64,000 nucleotides of DNA from Photorhabdus bodei (GCF_003287735.1 NZ_NSCM01000001.1:354382-418381), one strand, 5' to 3'. Counted from the first letter of the stretch, positions 17,551-31,275 are shown. The notes: generated from the letters alone by a model not told the origin. A program made the numbers and translations.

Positions 17551-17888
17551 TCATTCAAACTCATCAGCAAAATTCCCAACATGATAAACACAACCCCACT
17601 CCAATGTTTTATGCCCGCTTTTTCCTGATAAAAAAATTTCCCCGCCAAAGTGACCAGAATAAAATTTATACTCAACATTGGATAAGCAATTCCTAACGGC
17701 AATATCTGCAATAGACGAAGCCAAAATAACATGCCAACAGCCAATAGAATCACAGCCCCTATTAACCATTTCAGCGCAGATGCCCGCTGATAAACATCAC
17801 TGCGCCAACACATCACAGCCTGTTTCTGACATAACTGACCAGCACATGTCAGTAAGCTAATCAGCAACAATAAAGTGAAACTTATCAT
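17547..17888 (-). CDS. arnE: undecaprenyl-phosphate-aminoarabinose flippase subunit ArnE
   Basis: A 113-residue SMR-like protein with four hydrophobic segments ([21 protein letters not shown] at the N-terminus, [14 protein letters not shown] at the C-terminus). It partners ArnF in flipping lipid-linked L-Ara4N to the periplasmic face for ArnT. It overlaps arnT by 4 bp upstream and arnF by 4 bp downstream, so the three are translationally coupled. Confidence 0.92.
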   Translation of the reverse strand: MISFTLLLLISLLTCAGQLCQKQAVMCWRSDVYQRASALKWLIGAVILLAVGMLFWLRLLQILPLGIAYPMLSINFILVTLAGKFFYQEKAGIKHWSGVVFIMLGILLMSLNE

Positions 17889-19546
17889 GGTCGCTTCTCA
17901 TAAACCAAAATAGCAAAGCGATAATTGCGACTAATTTGATCTGCCTTTGGCAAATCAGGTAATTTTTCATTTTTATATAAATGAAAGAGTACTGATACCC
18001 GCCCTTCTTTACGCGCTTTCGCTAACCATTGCGGAAAATCTTTATAGCTGATATATCGATATTGGCTATCTGAATAATTCAACCCATATTCCAGCTCTCC
18101 CCAACGTTCAAACATATAAATATCACTACGCTTCATCTCCCAAGCGACACTGGTCGCAAGACCAACACTTTCCGACAGGATATAGCGACTGTCTGCAAGT
18201 TCCTGATGGTGTAACTTAATAAAGTTCTGAGGTAATTTGGAATTAACGGTATTTTCAGGCAAAGCATTACCTATCACTAAACTGACAACAATGGAGCAAA
18301 ATGCCGCCCATAACCAGTATTTCCCATTCAACGCAAAACACAGATAACCGATAATTCCCCAAATACCAAAAGCAACAATCGCTAAAACCCATTTAAGCCA
18401 TTCTGATGGCTGATATAAAGAGTGTTTTGTCACTACTTCCATAGCAAACAGAACTATTACCGCCAGCAGACCAAGAAATACGTTAACCATTCCATTGATC
18501 TTAAGTAACTCCATCTTGCCATTTTTAACGCAATCGACACCAAATTTAGCCATCATCATTGCCAATGGCGCCATACAGGGCAGGATATAAGTTGGCAATT
18601 TTCCCTTCGCAATACTGAAAAATAACAATGGCACGACAAACCAGCAAAGTAGAAAAAACATTTCAGGATTGGATTTTCTTTCTTTCCAACTTTTCATCAC
18701 CGCCCCAGGTAATAATCCCAACCACGGGATCACACCAAGAATAAGAATGGGTATGTAATACCAGAACGGTGCAATATGCTGTGCATCATCGGAAGAAAAA
18801 CGCTTAATATGTTCAACCCAGAAGAAATAGTGCCAGTAATCAGGCTCACGTAGGGCAATTGCAATCACCCACGGTAAACTGATTGCTATCGCCGAAATAA
18901 TGGCAAGTGGGCCAAAGCAGACTATTTGCAGGACCCGCTTCTGATAAATGACAATGGGCAACATCACAATGACCGGAACAGCCAATGCCAGAAACCCTTT
19001 AGTCATAAAACCCATACCACAGCACAAACCAAGCACCAAATATGCCATTATTCGCCGTCTGGTACAGTCTGTTTTTAGCCCCCAGAAGCTACACATCATG
19101 GCAGCCGTTACCCACAAAGAAAACATCGGATCGAGTACGCTATAAGTGCCAATGGCAAATACCAGAAACATTGAGATGTAGATAAGGCTAGTGGCAAAAG
19201 CAATATGCCGGTTATGCCACATCATCATAGCAAGTCGATATAATAAAATTGCGCTGATAAAAATACAGAAAACCGATCCAAAACGGACAGCAAAATTATT
19301 ATCACCAAAAATCCATTGGCTAATATTATTAATCCAATAACCCGCTACAGGCTTTTCAAAATAACGAATATCCAGCAAATACGGAACAATCCAGTCTCCT
19401 CGTTGCAGCATTTCACGACTGATTTCTGCATAACGGGTTTCATCAGGCTGCCATAATAGGCGGCCATTCAGGGGTAATAAATAGGTAAGGATAAAAAAAA
19501 GAGCCATCAAAAAGGCCCCAACCTTACACGCCCGGTTATTTAACAT
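17885..19546 (-). CDS. arnT: aminoarabinose transferase ArnT
   Basis: A 553-residue GT-C integral membrane glycosyltransferase, the normal ArnT length. The first periplasmic loop carries the conserved [16 protein letters not shown] motif, with the acidic residues needed for catalysis, and is followed by [12 protein letters not shown]. About 12 helices follow and then a soluble periplasmic C-terminal domain from about residue 430. It moves L-Ara4N from undecaprenyl phosphate to the lipid A phosphates, lowering surface charge and giving resistance to polymyxin and insect antimicrobial peptides. Confidence 0.96.
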   Translation of the reverse strand: MLNNRACKVGAFLMALFFILTYLLPLNGRLLWQPDETRYAEISREMLQRGDWIVPYLLDIRYFEKPVAGYWINNISQWIFGDNNFAVRFGSVFCIFISAILLYRLAMMMWHNRHIAFATSLIYISMFLVFAIGTYSVLDPMFSLWVTAAMMCSFWGLKTDCTRRRIMAYLVLGLCCGMGFMTKGFLALAVPVIVMLPIVIYQKRVLQIVCFGPLAIISAIAISLPWVIAIALREPDYWHYFFWVEHIKRFSSDDAQHIAPFWYYIPILILGVIPWLGLLPGAVMKSWKERKSNPEMFFLLCWFVVPLLFFSIAKGKLPTYILPCMAPLAMMMAKFGVDCVKNGKMELLKINGMVNVFLGLLAVIVLFAMEVVTKHSLYQPSEWLKWVLAIVAFGIWGIIGYLCFALNGKYWLWAAFCSIVVSLVIGNALPENTVNSKLPQNFIKLHHQELADSRYILSESVGLATSVAWEMKRSDIYMFERWGELEYGLNYSDSQYRYISYKDFPQWLAKARKEGRVSVLFHLYKNEKLPDLPKADQISRNYRFAILVYEKRP

Positions 19547-19553
19547 AGATAAG

Positions 19554-20447
19554 TTAAGCCTCTTGTTGGCATCCTAACCACCCTTCTCTACCGGGAAATT
19601 CAGAACGAACAATTCTCCCAACAGGAAGTCGCTGTATGTTTTCAGGCAGCAGATGACTCAATGCACAAAATTGTATGTTTTCCTGATGAACCATTTCCAA
19701 CAGCGTTGCAAATTCTGTGGACTTGGACATCCCTTCAACTTCCGTATGGATGGTATATACCGGAACTCCCTGGCTGTTTTTCATTTTATCAAAGATAAAC
19801 TGGTTAAAATCTTCATCTTTAACCTGAATTCCTATCACTTCGTCATAAGTTGGCAACGTCACCGGAATTTGTACGGTACCAAGAGTACCATCAGGCAAGA
19901 TGGGCCTGAATGGATGAGTTCCCCGACAATCGCTGTTGTAGTCAAAACCAAACTGTTGCTTTACCGCGAGTACGCGTTCATCAGCCCGCCAACCCGCGAC
20001 AGCAGAACACGTTACCCGTTGGCCAATTGCCTGTACCAATGCATCCACTCCCAATTTAACCTGCTCTGTTAACTGAGCTTCAGACCAACGGCCAACTTTC
20101 GCCTGCCAACGCTGATGATCCCAGGCATGCAGACCCACTTCATGGCCTGCATTCAGCGTTTGTTTCATCAAGTAGCCTAAATCTTTAGCAATCTTCTTAC
20201 CCGGCCATGCAGTCCCCGCCAGTAAAATATCAAGACCATACAGAGATGCTGCATTTGACCTCAACATTTTCCATAAGAATTTTGGCCGTAAAAGACGCCA
20301 CAAATGGCGCCCCATATTATCCGGCCCAACACTAAAGAAAAAACTGGCCTGAATCTGATGTTTTGCCAAAATTTTGAGCAGTTTCGGTACTCCTTCAACG
20401 GTTCCTCGATAAGTATCCACATCAACTCTCAAGCCAATTTGTTTCAT
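19554..20447 (-). CDS. arnD: 4-deoxy-4-formamido-arabinose-phosphoundecaprenol deformylase ArnD
   Basis: A 297-residue NodB-type polysaccharide deacetylase. The metal motif is visible: the first Asp pair in [11 protein letters not shown] and the His pair in [13 protein letters not shown]. It removes the formyl group that ArnA added, after ArnC has transferred the sugar to undecaprenyl phosphate, giving the free amine for ArnT. Its start overlaps the last base of the arnA stop codon. Confidence 0.95.
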   Translation of the reverse strand: MKQIGLRVDVDTYRGTVEGVPKLLKILAKHQIQASFFFSVGPDNMGRHLWRLLRPKFLWKMLRSNAASLYGLDILLAGTAWPGKKIAKDLGYLMKQTLNAGHEVGLHAWDHQRWQAKVGRWSEAQLTEQVKLGVDALVQAIGQRVTCSAVAGWRADERVLAVKQQFGFDYNSDCRGTHPFRPILPDGTLGTVQIPVTLPTYDEVIGIQVKDEDFNQFIFDKMKNSQGVPVYTIHTEVEGMSKSTEFATLLEMVHQENIQFCALSHLLPENIQRLPVGRIVRSEFPGREGWLGCQQEA

Positions 20448-22429
20448 TAATTTTTCCCTAATTCTTCCACTTCACCACGCAAGAAGAAATCCAGTGTTTC
20501 ATTTATCGTCTGTTTCATGTCAATGGTTGGTTTCCAACCTAGTAACCGCTCCGCATTTTTAATACTTGGCTTACGGTGTTCAACATCCTGATAACCTTTA
20601 CCGTAGTAACTGCCACTTTCAATCTTTTTAAATCCAGCAAACGGAGGAAAATGATCTCTCAATTCATGGTTTTCAAAGCTATCAAGTAATATTTCTGCCA
20701 ATTGGCGAATACTGGCTTCATTAGTTGGATTACCAATATTGATAATTTGACCGTCACATAGCCCATCTCGGTTTTCAATAATACGGAACAGCGCCTCGAT
20801 ACCATCATTAATATCAGTAAAACAGCGTTTCTGTTCGCCACCATCTACTAGTTTGATCGGTGAGCCTTCAACTAAGTTCAATATTAATTGTGTGATCGCT
20901 CTGGAACTGCCAATACGTGCGGAGTTTAAATTATCCAAACGTGGCCCCATCCAGTTAAATGGACGAAATAGTGTGAATTTGAGCCCCTCTTTCTCACCAT
21001 ATGCCCAGATAACACGATCCAGCAATTGTTTTGATACAGAATAGATCCAACGTTGTTTATTGATTGGACCAACAATCAGACGAGAGTCATCTTCATCAAA
21101 TTCTTTATCATCACACATTCCATAAACTTCTGATGTGGACGGGAATATAATTCGTTTATTGTATTTAACGCAATAACGGACAATCTTTAAATTCTCTTCA
21201 AAATCCAATTCAAATACTCGCAGCGGATTACGGGTATATTCAATTGGAGTCGCAATGGCTACCAATGGCAAAACGACATCACACTTTTTAATGTGATATT
21301 CAATCCATTCAGTATGGATATTGATATCACCTTCAATGAAGTGAAAACGCGGATTACCAATAAAACGCTCGATGGCGGAAGAACCGATATCCATACCATA
21401 AATATCATAGTTGCCATCACGTAATAGACGTTCTGTTAGATGATTACCGATGAAGCCATTCACACCGAGAATTAATACACGTTTCCGATGGTTAATTTGA
21501 GTGGTTGCCTTTGGGCCAACACGGATATCAGTCACCATGCTCATCTCTGCCGCCAAATTGTGGCCCTGAACATACAAACCTGATTCACTTTGCCCATTGA
21601 TAATTTCTAACGCGCCTTTTCCACAGGCAATAATTAACGGATCTACCGATAATACTGTTCCCGGCTGTTTGTCATGCGTCTCATTCAACGGGCAGGCACG
21701 CCAGATAGTAATCTTACGCTCACCTAAGAAAGTAAATGCCCCAGGATATGGCTCAGTTACTGCCCTGACAAGATTGTTAATTTCAGTGGCTGATTTGCGC
21801 CAGTCAATCTCACCATCCGCGGCAGTACGACGCCCAAAGTAAGTTGCCTGACTTTCATCTTGTGGTATGGCAGGATAAATTCCCGCTTTGATCTGAGGTA
21901 ATACTTGATTAAGCAGTTTTTCCGCTGCTTCACGAATTTTACCGTGCAAAGTCAACGCGGTATCTGTCTCTGCAATAGCAACCTTATGCTGAGCAATAAT
22001 ATCCCCTGCATCAGGTTTCAACACCATTTTATGCAGGGTTACACCCGTTTCCACTTCACCATTCAAAATCGCCCAGTTAATCGGGGCACGGCCACGGTAT
22101 TTTGGCAACAGTGAACCGTGGAGATTGAATGCACCCGTGCTCGCCAGCGATAAAATATCTTCACTCAACATATCTCGGTAATAAAAAGAGAAAATCACAT
22201 CAGGTTTCAGTTCCCGGATACGTTCAATCCAAAGAGGATGGTTAACATTCTCTGGCGCAAACACCGGCAGCGCCAAATCTGCACTTAAACGGGCAACAGA
22301 AGAGAAAAAATGGTTTTCATTAGGATCATCTGTATGGGTAAATACCGCCTGAATATCAAAACCAGCTTTAGTTAAAGCATTGATCCCGACACAGCCGATA
22401 TCATGATAGGCAAATACAATTGCTTTCAT
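20447..22429 (-). CDS. arnA: bifunctional UDP-L-Ara4N formyltransferase / UDP-glucuronate decarboxylase ArnA
   Basis: A 660-residue two-domain enzyme of standard length. The N-terminal formyltransferase (about 1-305) has the N-x-H motif [16 protein letters not shown] and the Asp in [13 protein letters not shown]. The C-terminal SDR-type domain (about 315-660) has the NAD motif [10 protein letters not shown] and the S/T-Y-x-x-x-K site ([11 protein letters not shown]), and oxidatively decarboxylates UDP-glucuronate. It provides the committed cytoplasmic steps of the Ara4N pathway. It is the second formyltransferase domain in this window, the other being at 6537-8351. Confidence 0.97.
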   Translation of the reverse strand: MKAIVFAYHDIGCVGINALTKAGFDIQAVFTHTDDPNENHFFSSVARLSADLALPVFAPENVNHPLWIERIRELKPDVIFSFYYRDMLSEDILSLASTGAFNLHGSLLPKYRGRAPINWAILNGEVETGVTLHKMVLKPDAGDIIAQHKVAIAETDTALTLHGKIREAAEKLLNQVLPQIKAGIYPAIPQDESQATYFGRRTAADGEIDWRKSATEINNLVRAVTEPYPGAFTFLGERKITIWRACPLNETHDKQPGTVLSVDPLIIACGKGALEIINGQSESGLYVQGHNLAAEMSMVTDIRVGPKATTQINHRKRVLILGVNGFIGNHLTERLLRDGNYDIYGMDIGSSAIERFIGNPRFHFIEGDINIHTEWIEYHIKKCDVVLPLVAIATPIEYTRNPLRVFELDFEENLKIVRYCVKYNKRIIFPSTSEVYGMCDDKEFDEDDSRLIVGPINKQRWIYSVSKQLLDRVIWAYGEKEGLKFTLFRPFNWMGPRLDNLNSARIGSSRAITQLILNLVEGSPIKLVDGGEQKRCFTDINDGIEALFRIIENRDGLCDGQIINIGNPTNEASIRQLAEILLDSFENHELRDHFPPFAGFKKIESGSYYGKGYQDVEHRKPSIKNAERLLGWKPTIDMKQTINETLDFFLRGEVEELGKN

Positions 22430-23407
22430 TTAGTACTCTTCCTGGTTGTCGTTGGTCTTTTTATCTCCGACCACTTTTTGAATAAAATAACGTGGGCGTG
22501 CACGAACATCGTTATAGATACGGCCTATATATTCACCTAATAAGCCCATCGCGACGAACTGTGCGCCAATAAATATGAAAAGGAGGGCAAACAGAGTAAA
22601 TACCCCTTCTGCTGCCCATATGGCACCGAAAATCAGACGTAAAACCATCAATAATACAGCCAGCAAAAAACCAGAAACTGCAATCACACTTCCTACCACA
22701 CTCAGTAAACGCAAAGGTGCTGTTGTCAGGCAGGTTAGCAAGTCATACATCAGATTAATCAGCTTCATGAAGCTATATTTGGAATCACCAAATTCACGCT
22801 CTGCATGAGCGACATCAATCTCAATGGTTTTACGGGCAAAAGTGTTTGCCAGAATAGGAATAAAGGTGCTGCGCTCATGGCACTGCAACATGGCTTCAAC
22901 AATATGGCGACGATAGGCACGGAGCATACAGCCATAATCGCCCATAGAACGGCCTGTTGCCTTGGTAATCATCGCATTGATGATTTTTGAAGCTGTTTTA
23001 CGGAACAGAGAATCCTGCCGATTAGCTCGGCGAGTACCCACAACGTCATAACCTTGTTCAGCTGTTTTAACAAGACGGGGGATCTCTTCTGGCGGATTCT
23101 GTAAATCAGCATCAAGCGTAATAACTAAATCGCCATTGACCTGATTAAACCCCGCCATAATCGCTGAATGCTGACCATAATTACGATTAAGTAAAATTGC
23201 GATAATATGATTTTCAGGTTGTTCCGCGGCCTGAATCAGAATTTCCGCAGATTTATCACTACTGCCATCATCGACAAGAATAAGCTCATATTCCTGAGTC
23301 AATTGTTTACAGGCTGCTAAGGTTCTTTCCAATAAAAGAGGCAAACTTTCTTCTTCGTTATAAATTGGAATAACAACAGAAACTTTTTTAATTTGTTCAA
23401 ATGACAC
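22430..23407 (-). CDS. arnC: undecaprenyl-phosphate 4-formamido-arabinose transferase ArnC
   Basis: A 325-residue GT2 membrane glycosyltransferase. The N-terminal GT-A domain shows [27 protein letters not shown] and the D-x-D-type [11 protein letters not shown]. Two C-terminal helices (about 235-300) anchor it. It joins the formylated Ara4N to undecaprenyl phosphate. It lies one base after the arnB stop and runs straight into arnA. Confidence 0.96.
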   Translation of the reverse strand: MSFEQIKKVSVVIPIYNEEESLPLLLERTLAACKQLTQEYELILVDDGSSDKSAEILIQAAEQPENHIIAILLNRNYGQHSAIMAGFNQVNGDLVITLDADLQNPPEEIPRLVKTAEQGYDVVGTRRANRQDSLFRKTASKIINAMITKATGRSMGDYGCMLRAYRRHIVEAMLQCHERSTFIPILANTFARKTIEIDVAHAEREFGDSKYSFMKLINLMYDLLTCLTTAPLRLLSVVGSVIAVSGFLLAVLLMVLRLIFGAIWAAEGVFTLFALLFIFIGAQFVAMGLLGEYIGRIYNDVRARPRYFIQKVVGDKKTNDNQEEY

Positions 23408-24553
23408 TTATCTGTGCTCCGAAATAATTTCTTGTAAAGCATCAATGACACGATCTACATCCTCATCACTCATATCAGGAAAGAGTGGCAATGAACAGAG
23501 TGTTACTGAATTCCATTCTGATTCAGGTAATGACAACTGCGGATACCGATCCCGATAATATTTTTGTGTATGTGCAGCTCTGAAATGCAAGCCTGTGCCA
23601 ATATTCTTGTTTTTCAAACATTCCATTAATGTGTCGCGATCAATGCCACAAACATCCTTATTAACCCGCACCATAAATAGATGATGTGCATGAATATGCT
23701 CATAATCGGGCACACTTAACATCTGCAAAGGCGAATCTTTTAATGCCGCTGAATAACGGGCGACAATTTGCCGACGGCGAATATTCATTGATTCCAATTT
23801 ACTTAATTGCACAACAGCAATCGCAGCGTGAATATCAGATAAATTATATTTGTAACCCGGTTCTACAACTTCCGCCTGTGGTCTCCTGCCTTGAATCCGA
23901 CGATCAAAAGCATCAATACCCAATCCATGAAACTTTAGACATCGAATTCGTTCAACAAGTTCATTGTTATCAGTAGCAATTAACCCCCCTTCTGCACAAG
24001 TGGCATTTTTTATGGCATGAAAAGAGAAAATCGCGGTGCCATGCTCACCAATCCATTCATTCTTATAACGGGTTCCTAATGCATGAGCGGCGTCTTCAAT
24101 CAATGGAATCCCCGCCTCCTGAGCAATTCCACGCAATATATCTAAATCACAAGGCGCACCGGCATAGTGAACCGGAATAATCGCTTTGGTTCTGGAAGTA
24201 ATCGCCTTTTTCACTGTCTGCGCGTCAACCATTAAAGTATGACGATCAACATCAATCATAATTGGTTCAGCACCAAGCAAACAGATCATATTTATTGTGG
24301 AAACCCAAGTTTGAGACGGTGTAATCACTTCATCACCAGGGCCAATTCCCAGTGCCATTAGTGTCAGATGCATACCCGCCGTCGCCGAGGTCAAAGCAAT
24401 CGCATGTTTGCAACCAAACATGCGGCAAAAGTCCTGTTCCAATTGATGATTTTGCGGGCCTGTTGTAATCCACCCCGAACGAAGAACCTTCTCTACTGCC
24501 TGAATTTCTTCATCACCCATCGCAGGACGAGAAAATGGAAGAAAACTATCCAT
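23408..24553 (-). CDS. arnB: UDP-4-amino-4-deoxy-arabinose aminotransferase ArnB
   Basis: A 381-residue PLP-dependent aminotransferase of the DegT/DnrJ/EryC1 family. The conserved start is [21 protein letters not shown]. The cofactor Asp-Ala pair is in IEDAAHALG and the PLP lysine is in FSFHAIKN. It transfers an amino group from glutamate to the 4-keto sugar made by ArnA. It is the first gene of the arn operon, downstream of a PhoP-box-like promoter at 24588-24622. In Photorhabdus this operon is known as pbgPE and is PhoPQ-dependent. Confidence 0.96.
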   Translation of the reverse strand: MDSFLPFSRPAMGDEEIQAVEKVLRSGWITTGPQNHQLEQDFCRMFGCKHAIALTSATAGMHLTLMALGIGPGDEVITPSQTWVSTINMICLLGAEPIMIDVDRHTLMVDAQTVKKAITSRTKAIIPVHYAGAPCDLDILRGIAQEAGIPLIEDAAHALGTRYKNEWIGEHGTAIFSFHAIKNATCAEGGLIATDNNELVERIRCLKFHGLGIDAFDRRIQGRRPQAEVVEPGYKYNLSDIHAAIAVVQLSKLESMNIRRRQIVARYSAALKDSPLQMLSVPDYEHIHAHHLFMVRVNKDVCGIDRDTLMECLKNKNIGTGLHFRAAHTQKYYRDRYPQLSLPESEWNSVTLCSLPLFPDMSDEDVDRVIDALQEIISEHR

Positions 24554-24587
24554 AAAACACAGTCCAATTCATTCATAATATAACGAT

Positions 24588-24622
24588 ATATTAGATGACT
24601 ATATTTGAACGAATCGTAAACA
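24588..24622 (-). promoter_or_regulatory. PhoP-box-like promoter of the arn operon
   Basis: On the minus strand TGTTTA-CGATT-CGTTCA (24606-24622) fits the PhoP direct repeat (T/G)GTTTA-N5-(T/G)GTTTA, with mismatches confined to the second half. Exactly 12 bases downstream is TAATAT (24588-24593), a good -10. The 12-bp gap between PhoP box and -10 is the spacing known for PhoP-activated promoters. PhoPQ control of this operon is reported in Photorhabdus; the site itself is my reading. Confidence 0.7.
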
Positions 24623-24690
24623 CAGGTATGATTTAGCAAATTAAGTGGAAATTACAATAGATTCACGGCAGGTACGTACATAAGGCTGGA

Positions 24691-25473
24691 CTATAATTCA
24701 GGCAAAAAAACCCGCCAATATTTATCTGTCTTTTCTGGCACACATTTGATATCAGCGGCAAAAACTCTGGAGAGCGTATTTTCTTTCATTACCTCATCCG
24801 GCTTTCCATTCGCAACCAGTGATCCATTAGCAAGCAACCAGATCCGATCAGCTTTATCATAGCTATGATTGAGATCATGACCACTCATGACTACGGTTCC
24901 ACCGAGTTCACAGAATTTCTTTATCAACAGATCAAGTGCCGCTACCTGAGTGATATCAAGATTATTCGTAGGCTCATCCAAGAGCAATAATTTGCCTTCC
25001 AAATTGATTGATGGCCAGACTTGTAAAAAAACTCCGGTTAATCGCACCCTTTGCCATTCACCACCAGATAGATTGCCTACAGGTGTCTCTAGAAACTTTC
25101 CCAACTTAAAAAAGGAACAGAGTTCTGACAACACACCGTCACAATTAACAAGATGGGCTGCTAAATGCAGTTGCAAATATTGAAAAACCGGCATTATTGG
25201 CACAGAAGAAATTTGCTGGCTAAGCCATGCTCTGTAGCGTGCTAATTGGTAGTGACTATATTGACTAAGGCACTTTTGTTGCAAATCAATTGCACCACTA
25301 TAGGGTAAAATACCGGCCATACAGGCCAATAGTGTACTTTTTCCTGAACCATTCGGCCCAATGATATGTATCTGTTCACCTTGTCGTACCAACGCTGTCA
25401 GCGGCATTAATCGGTTTCGTACTGATACCTGATTGAGAGCCATCAATTGATTAGTCACTTGCACATTATCCAC
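24691..25473 (-). CDS. btuD: vitamin B12 ABC transporter ATPase BtuD
   Basis: A 260-residue ABC ATPase. The Walker A is GPNGSGKST (near residue 40), the signature is NLSGGEWQRVRL, the Walker B is LLLLDEPTNNLD, and the H-loop His is in VVMSGHDLNHS. It drives cobalamin import through BtuC. The gene starts 4 bp after the btuC stop. E. coli has btuE between btuC and btuD; that gene is absent here. Confidence 0.94.
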   Translation of the reverse strand: MDNVQVTNQLMALNQVSVRNRLMPLTALVRQGEQIHIIGPNGSGKSTLLACMAGILPYSGAIDLQQKCLSQYSHYQLARYRAWLSQQISSVPIMPVFQYLQLHLAAHLVNCDGVLSELCSFFKLGKFLETPVGNLSGGEWQRVRLTGVFLQVWPSINLEGKLLLLDEPTNNLDITQVAALDLLIKKFCELGGTVVMSGHDLNHSYDKADRIWLLANGSLVANGKPDEVMKENTLSRVFAADIKCVPEKTDKYWRVFLPEL

Positions 25474-25477
25474 TTTT

Positions 25478-26485
25478 TTAACTCCAGTCTCTGACCCTCA
25501 ATAATAACCAAATGAAGACTGGCGCACCCAATGTTGCAGTCACAACGCCAATCGGTACTTCTGCATTATTCAAGCTAAGACGAGATAGCAGATCAGCCAG
25601 CAATAATCCATAACCGCCGGATAGAACACAGGCAGGCAGTAGAGTTTTATAATCTGTTAGGCCGCATAAACGCAAAATATGTGGAATAACCAAACCAATA
25701 AAGCTAATTGTTCCAGCAAGTGCAACACTTAACCCTACCAACAACCCAACAGCAAAGACAAATAAATTACGCCAATAATAAAGTGAGATACCTAGCTGTT
25801 GGGCCTGTGTTTCTCCCAGTGAAAGAAAATTAAGTACTTTTCCTTGTCTGCTCAACCAAATAATCAAAGGAAACAAAGCGACTACCAACCATTGCTGCCG
25901 CCAGTCTATTCCACTGAAACTCCCCATCATCCAATACATTAGCTGACGCAAATCCAGGCTAGTACTAAAATAAACCATCCAGGTCATTAACGCACCAGAG
26001 ACAACACCAAAAGCAACCCCTACCAACAACAAACGGGCATTATTCAGATAACGATTTCTTGAAAAGGTCAGCAATATCATTGTGACGGTCAGCGCACCGA
26101 GCACAGCGCCAATACTTAATAACCAGAACGGCGCAATGCCATGAAACATCAACACCAAAAACACCACCACCACGCCAGCACCATTACTGACCCCCAATAG
26201 CCCAGGTTCCGCCAACGGATTTTCAAACAGTGCCTGCATTACTGCACCCGCCATAGTCAGGCTCGCACCTACAGCAACGACAGCTAATACACGAGGAAAA
26301 CGTAACTGCCACACAAACAATTGACCTGTTTCAGAAAACCATTTATTAGGCCAGATCCAATTTTCCCCAGCACAAAGCGAGAGAAAAAAAACGAGTAAAA
26401 ATAAACACGTGAGAATTGCCAGAAAACGATAATCATGTCTTTTCTGACGAGTCACTAATTCAGTGATGGAATGAGTGGATTGCAT
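25478..26485 (-). CDS. btuC: vitamin B12 ABC transporter permease BtuC
   Basis: A 335-residue FecCD-type permease with about ten helices. Signature segments are [37 protein letters not shown] and the late [24 protein letters not shown] block that contacts BtuD. It imports cobalamin delivered by BtuF. It lies downstream of ihfA, beyond a strong terminator, so it likely has its own promoter within the 65-bp gap or is read through at low level. Confidence 0.95.
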   Translation of the reverse strand: MQSTHSITELVTRQKRHDYRFLAILTCLFLLVFFLSLCAGENWIWPNKWFSETGQLFVWQLRFPRVLAVVAVGASLTMAGAVMQALFENPLAEPGLLGVSNGAGVVVVFLVLMFHGIAPFWLLSIGAVLGALTVTMILLTFSRNRYLNNARLLLVGVAFGVVSGALMTWMVYFSTSLDLRQLMYWMMGSFSGIDWRQQWLVVALFPLIIWLSRQGKVLNFLSLGETQAQQLGISLYYWRNLFVFAVGLLVGLSVALAGTISFIGLVIPHILRLCGLTDYKTLLPACVLSGGYGLLLADLLSRLSLNNAEVPIGVVTATLGAPVFIWLLLRVRDWS

Positions 26486-26519
26486 GGTAAATCAAGCTCA
26501 TGAGGGAGGATCATTTAAG

Positions 26520-26548
26520 AAAAAGGCCGCTATTGATGCGGCCTTTTT
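26520..26548. terminator. ihfA intrinsic terminator
   Basis: AAAAAGGCCGC-TATTGAT-GCGGCCTTTTT immediately follows the ihfA stop on the minus strand. It is a symmetric A/T-flanked hairpin and so can work on both strands. It ends the pheMST-ihfA transcript. Confidence 0.93.
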
Positions 26549-26550
26549 GA

Positions 26551-26847
26551 TTATTCTTTAGGTGTGGCTTTCTCAACCCTGCTTTTTAACTTCTGACCAG
26601 GACGGAATGTCACTACTCGGCGAGCTGTAATCGGAATGTCCTCACCAGTCTTAGGGTTACGTCCCGGACGTTGGTTTTTATCCCGTAAATCAAAGTTGCC
26701 AAATCCAGACAATTTTACCTGCTCACCATTCTCCAAAGAACGACGCACTTCTTCAAAGAATAATTCAACCAGATCTTTAGCATCACGCTTGCTAATTCCC
26801 AGTTTCTCAAACAGATTTTCTGACATTTCAGCTTTAGTAAGCGCCAT
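26551..26847 (-). CDS. ihfA: integration host factor alpha subunit
   Basis: A 98-residue HU/IHF-family DNA-bending protein. It has [28 protein letters not shown] at the N-terminus and the beta-arm with the IHF signature [22 protein letters not shown], including the intercalating Pro. It pairs with IhfB. It starts 4 bp after the pheT stop, the conserved enterobacterial arrangement. Confidence 0.97.
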   Translation of the reverse strand: MALTKAEMSENLFEKLGISKRDAKDLVELFFEEVRRSLENGEQVKLSGFGNFDLRDKNQRPGRNPKTGEDIPITARRVVTFRPGQKLKSRVEKATPKE

Positions 26848-26851
26848 AAGT

Positions 26852-29239
26852 TCAGTCCCTCAAGGATGCTTGGAATCGCTGTTTCAGCACTGCGACACAT
26901 TTATTAATCGTCGCAGCAATCTCTTCTTCTTCCAGTGTACGCGCGGTATCCTGCAAGATAAAACTTATAGCAAGGCTCTTATGACCCTCTGCTACACCTT
27001 TACCACAATACACGTCAAACAAGTTTATGCCAACTATATGATTTACGCCAACTTTCTTGCATTCAGCCAAAACATCTTCTACAGCAACATTTTCAGGTAC
27101 CACGATCGCAATATCACGACGGTTTGACGGGAAACGTGAAATCTCTTTCGCATCAGGAACCACGCGGCTTGCCAGCTTGTTCCAGAGTACTTCGAATACC
27201 ACGGTGCAGCCATTTAAGTCAAGTTTGCGTTCCAATTCTGGGTGAACCACACCAATATATCCGATGTATTCATTTTCCAAATAAATCCCGGCGCTTTGAC
27301 CTGGGTGCAACGCCGGATTTACATCTGCTCTAAAAGAAATCTTAGATAATTCTCCAGTTAACTCTAGAACAGCTTCCAAATCGCCTTTCATATCGAAGAA
27401 ATCAACGGACTGTTTTTCCAGTGACCAATGCTCTTCAAAGCGATTTCCTGTAATAACCCCCCCTAGCATCAGCTCCTGACGAATACCCTGATCAGCATTT
27501 TCATCAGGAACAAAACGCAAGCCAGTTTCAAACAAGCGCACACGGTTTTGCTGGCGGTTCTGGTTATATACCACCGTTGTTAACAAACCAGTCAACAGAG
27601 ATAAACGCATTGCTGACATATCCGCTGAAATTGGGTTAGGCAGCATCAACGCTTGTTGCTGTGGATGTAACAGTGCCTGAGTTTTGGGATCAACAAAGCT
27701 ATAAGTAATCGCTTCTTGATAACCTCTATCAACGAGCATCGTTTTAACACGTTGCAGGGAAAGATCCGTTTCACGATGTTTTTTCATGATAAGATCTGCG
27801 CGCATCGGTACATCTGGAATATTGTTGTAACCGTAGATACGGGCAACCTCTTCCACCAGATCTTCTTCAATCTCCACATCAAAACGCCAGCTTGGTGCAA
27901 CCGCTTGCCAACAATTTTCCTGAATAGTGACTTTGCAACCTAAGTGGGTCAGGATGTCACCAACCTGTTCATCAGGTATATAGTGACCAATCAAACGATC
28001 CAGTTTTTCACGACGCAATGTGATTGTCGCAGATTGAGGCAATTGAGATTCATCAGTAACATCAATAATCGGGCCGGCTTCACCACCACAAATATCAATC
28101 AACAATTGAGTTGTTCTCTCTATTGCTTTGTGTTGTAACTGAGGATCAACTCCACGTTCATAACGGTGAGAAGCATCAGTGTGTAAACCATAACGACGAG
28201 CACGGCCAGCAATCGCTAAAGGAGCAAAAAATGCGCACTCAAGTAAAATATTTTGCGTTTCTTCATTCACACCTGAATGTTCACCGCCAAAAATACCTGC
28301 CATTGCAACAGCTTGTTTTTCATCAGAAATGACTAGGGTATCAGTAGAAAGATTGGCTTCCGTACCATCCAGCAGCACCAATTTTTCATCCTGCTTCGCC
28401 ATGCGCACAGTGATTGAGCCATTCAAGCGCTCCAAATCAAACGCATGCAATGGTTGGCCTAATTCAAGCAATACATAGTTAGTCACATCGACAATCGGGT
28501 CGATGGAACGGATACCACCACGACGTAATTTTTCACGCATCCATTGTGGTGTTGCCGCTTTCACATTAATGTTTTTAATTACCCGTCCCAGGTAACGTGG
28601 ACAAGCTTCTGTTGCTTCAACACGAATAGGGAAAATAGCATCTGTTGTCGGTTTTACTGCCTCAATTTGTGGCTCAGATAGTGGCATTTTATTAGCAACC
28701 GCCACATCACGCGCAACCCCTATAATACTTAGGCAGTCAGCGCGATTAGGAGTAACACTAATTTCAATGACCTTATCATCCAGCTTTAGATATTCACGCA
28801 GATCAACACCCAAAGGAGCATCAATTGGCAATTCAATAATACCATCGTGATCCTCAGAAATACCCAGTTCAGAAAAAGAACATAGCATCCCTTCAGAAGG
28901 CTCACCTCGCAGTTTTGCCGCCTTGATTTTGAAATCACCCGGTAATACAGCACCCACGGTTGCTACTGCAACTTTCAACCCCAAGCGGCAATTTGGTGCA
29001 CCACAAACAATGTCCAGCAGTCGTTCACCGCCTACATTCACTTTTGTTACCCGTAGCTTATCTGCATTTGGATGCTGAGCACATTGAACAACTTCACCGA
29101 CAACCACACCATGAAATTGACCGGCAACGGCTTCAACGCCATCAACTTCCAGACCTATCATGGTAATTTGATCAGATAATGTTTCACTGCTAATGGCTGG
29201 ATTTACCCATTCGCGTAACCAGAGTTCACTGAATTTCAT
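26852..29239 (-). CDS. pheT: phenylalanyl-tRNA synthetase beta chain
   Basis: A 795-residue beta subunit of the standard length. The N-terminal tRNA-binding EMAP-like domain has [22 protein letters not shown] (about 40-150). B3/B4 editing and B5 domains follow, and the C-terminal anticodon-binding FDX-ACB domain carries [14 protein letters not shown] near residue 705. It forms the alpha2-beta2 enzyme with PheS and clears mischarged Tyr. It is separated by 15 bp from pheS and read as part of pheMST-ihfA. Confidence 0.97.
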   Translation of the reverse strand: MKFSELWLREWVNPAISSETLSDQITMIGLEVDGVEAVAGQFHGVVVGEVVQCAQHPNADKLRVTKVNVGGERLLDIVCGAPNCRLGLKVAVATVGAVLPGDFKIKAAKLRGEPSEGMLCSFSELGISEDHDGIIELPIDAPLGVDLREYLKLDDKVIEISVTPNRADCLSIIGVARDVAVANKMPLSEPQIEAVKPTTDAIFPIRVEATEACPRYLGRVIKNINVKAATPQWMREKLRRGGIRSIDPIVDVTNYVLLELGQPLHAFDLERLNGSITVRMAKQDEKLVLLDGTEANLSTDTLVISDEKQAVAMAGIFGGEHSGVNEETQNILLECAFFAPLAIAGRARRYGLHTDASHRYERGVDPQLQHKAIERTTQLLIDICGGEAGPIIDVTDESQLPQSATITLRREKLDRLIGHYIPDEQVGDILTHLGCKVTIQENCWQAVAPSWRFDVEIEEDLVEEVARIYGYNNIPDVPMRADLIMKKHRETDLSLQRVKTMLVDRGYQEAITYSFVDPKTQALLHPQQQALMLPNPISADMSAMRLSLLTGLLTTVVYNQNRQQNRVRLFETGLRFVPDENADQGIRQELMLGGVITGNRFEEHWSLEKQSVDFFDMKGDLEAVLELTGELSKISFRADVNPALHPGQSAGIYLENEYIGYIGVVHPELERKLDLNGCTVVFEVLWNKLASRVVPDAKEISRFPSNRRDIAIVVPENVAVEDVLAECKKVGVNHIVGINLFDVYCGKGVAEGHKSLAISFILQDTARTLEEEEIAATINKCVAVLKQRFQASLRD

Positions 29240-29254
29240 GAGATATTCCCGCCC

Positions 29255-30424
<1,170 letters not shown>

Positions 30425-30451
30425 CTATTTCTGTTTTTTACTGTCATAAAA

Positions 30452-30478
30452 ACAAAAAAGCCTCCACAACGGAGGCTC
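30452..30478 (-). terminator. phe operon attenuator terminator
   Basis: On the minus strand AGCCTCC-GTTGT-GGAGGCT is followed by TTTTTTG, a strong intrinsic terminator. It lies 47 bases after the pheM stop. Together with the Phe-rich leader peptide this is the classical attenuation device: stalled ribosomes on scarce charged tRNA-Phe would prevent the terminator from forming. Confidence 0.92.
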
Positions 30479-30524
30479 AGGCGCTACTTTTCGTTTCTTT
30501 TCTTACGCGCAAAGCCCCCTGAAT

Positions 30525-30569
30525 TCAGGTGCTAAAGTAAAAAAAGATGCGAAAAAAAGCTAAAGACAT
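30525..30569 (-). CDS. pheM: phe leader peptide PheM
   Basis: A 14-residue leader peptide, MSLAFFRIFFYFST, with five Phe codons. It closely matches E. coli PheM ([14 protein letters not shown]) and lies between rplT and pheS on the minus strand. Ribosome progress over its Phe codons senses charged tRNA-Phe and controls the downstream attenuator. It is too short for ordinary gene calling. Confidence 0.95.
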   Translation of the reverse strand: MSLAFFRIFFYFST

Positions 30570-30645
30570 AATGTTAGTTCTCTCAGAGTAAAACTCTTTT
30601 TTGGCAACGACTCTCTCTCGTAAGCTACATCTGACAACAAAGTAA

Positions 30646-30667
30646 AAGAGGGAGCATGCCCCCCTCT
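30646..30667 (-). terminator. rplT downstream stem-loop
   Basis: On the minus strand AAGAGGG...CCCTCTT is followed by TTACTTTGTTG, just after the rplT stop. It has a 7-bp stem and a short T-rich tail. It probably ends or dampens the thrS-infC-rpmI-rplT transcript before pheM. Confidence 0.65.
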
Positions 30668-30679
30668 TACTACTCTAAC

Positions 30680-31045
<366 letters not shown>

Positions 31046-31077
31046 CTATCGTCTCTGAGTTCTAATCTAAAAATTGC

Positions 31078-31275
31078 TTATGCGTACGGCAAGCAAGCAA
31101 CAACCAGGCCCAGATCACCTTTGGAGACCATGCCCTTTGGACGTAAATGACGTTTACGCTTGGTTGATTTCTTAGTCAGAATGTGACGAAGGTTAGCGCG
31201 CTTACGCTTAAAACCGCCACTTGCAGTTTTTTTAAAACGTTTAGCGGCACCGCGTACTGTTTTAATCTTTGGCAT
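31078..31275 (-). CDS. rpmI: 50S ribosomal protein L35
   Basis: A 65-residue basic protein starting [17 protein letters not shown] and containing [15 protein letters not shown]. The start at 31275 is chosen because all L35 proteins begin MPKIKT; the upstream in-frame ATG at 31287 adds four residues not found in the family. It sits between infC and rplT. Confidence 0.97.
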   Translation of the reverse strand: MPKIKTVRGAAKRFKKTASGGFKRKRANLRHILTKKSTKRKRHLRPKGMVSKGDLGLVVACLPYA

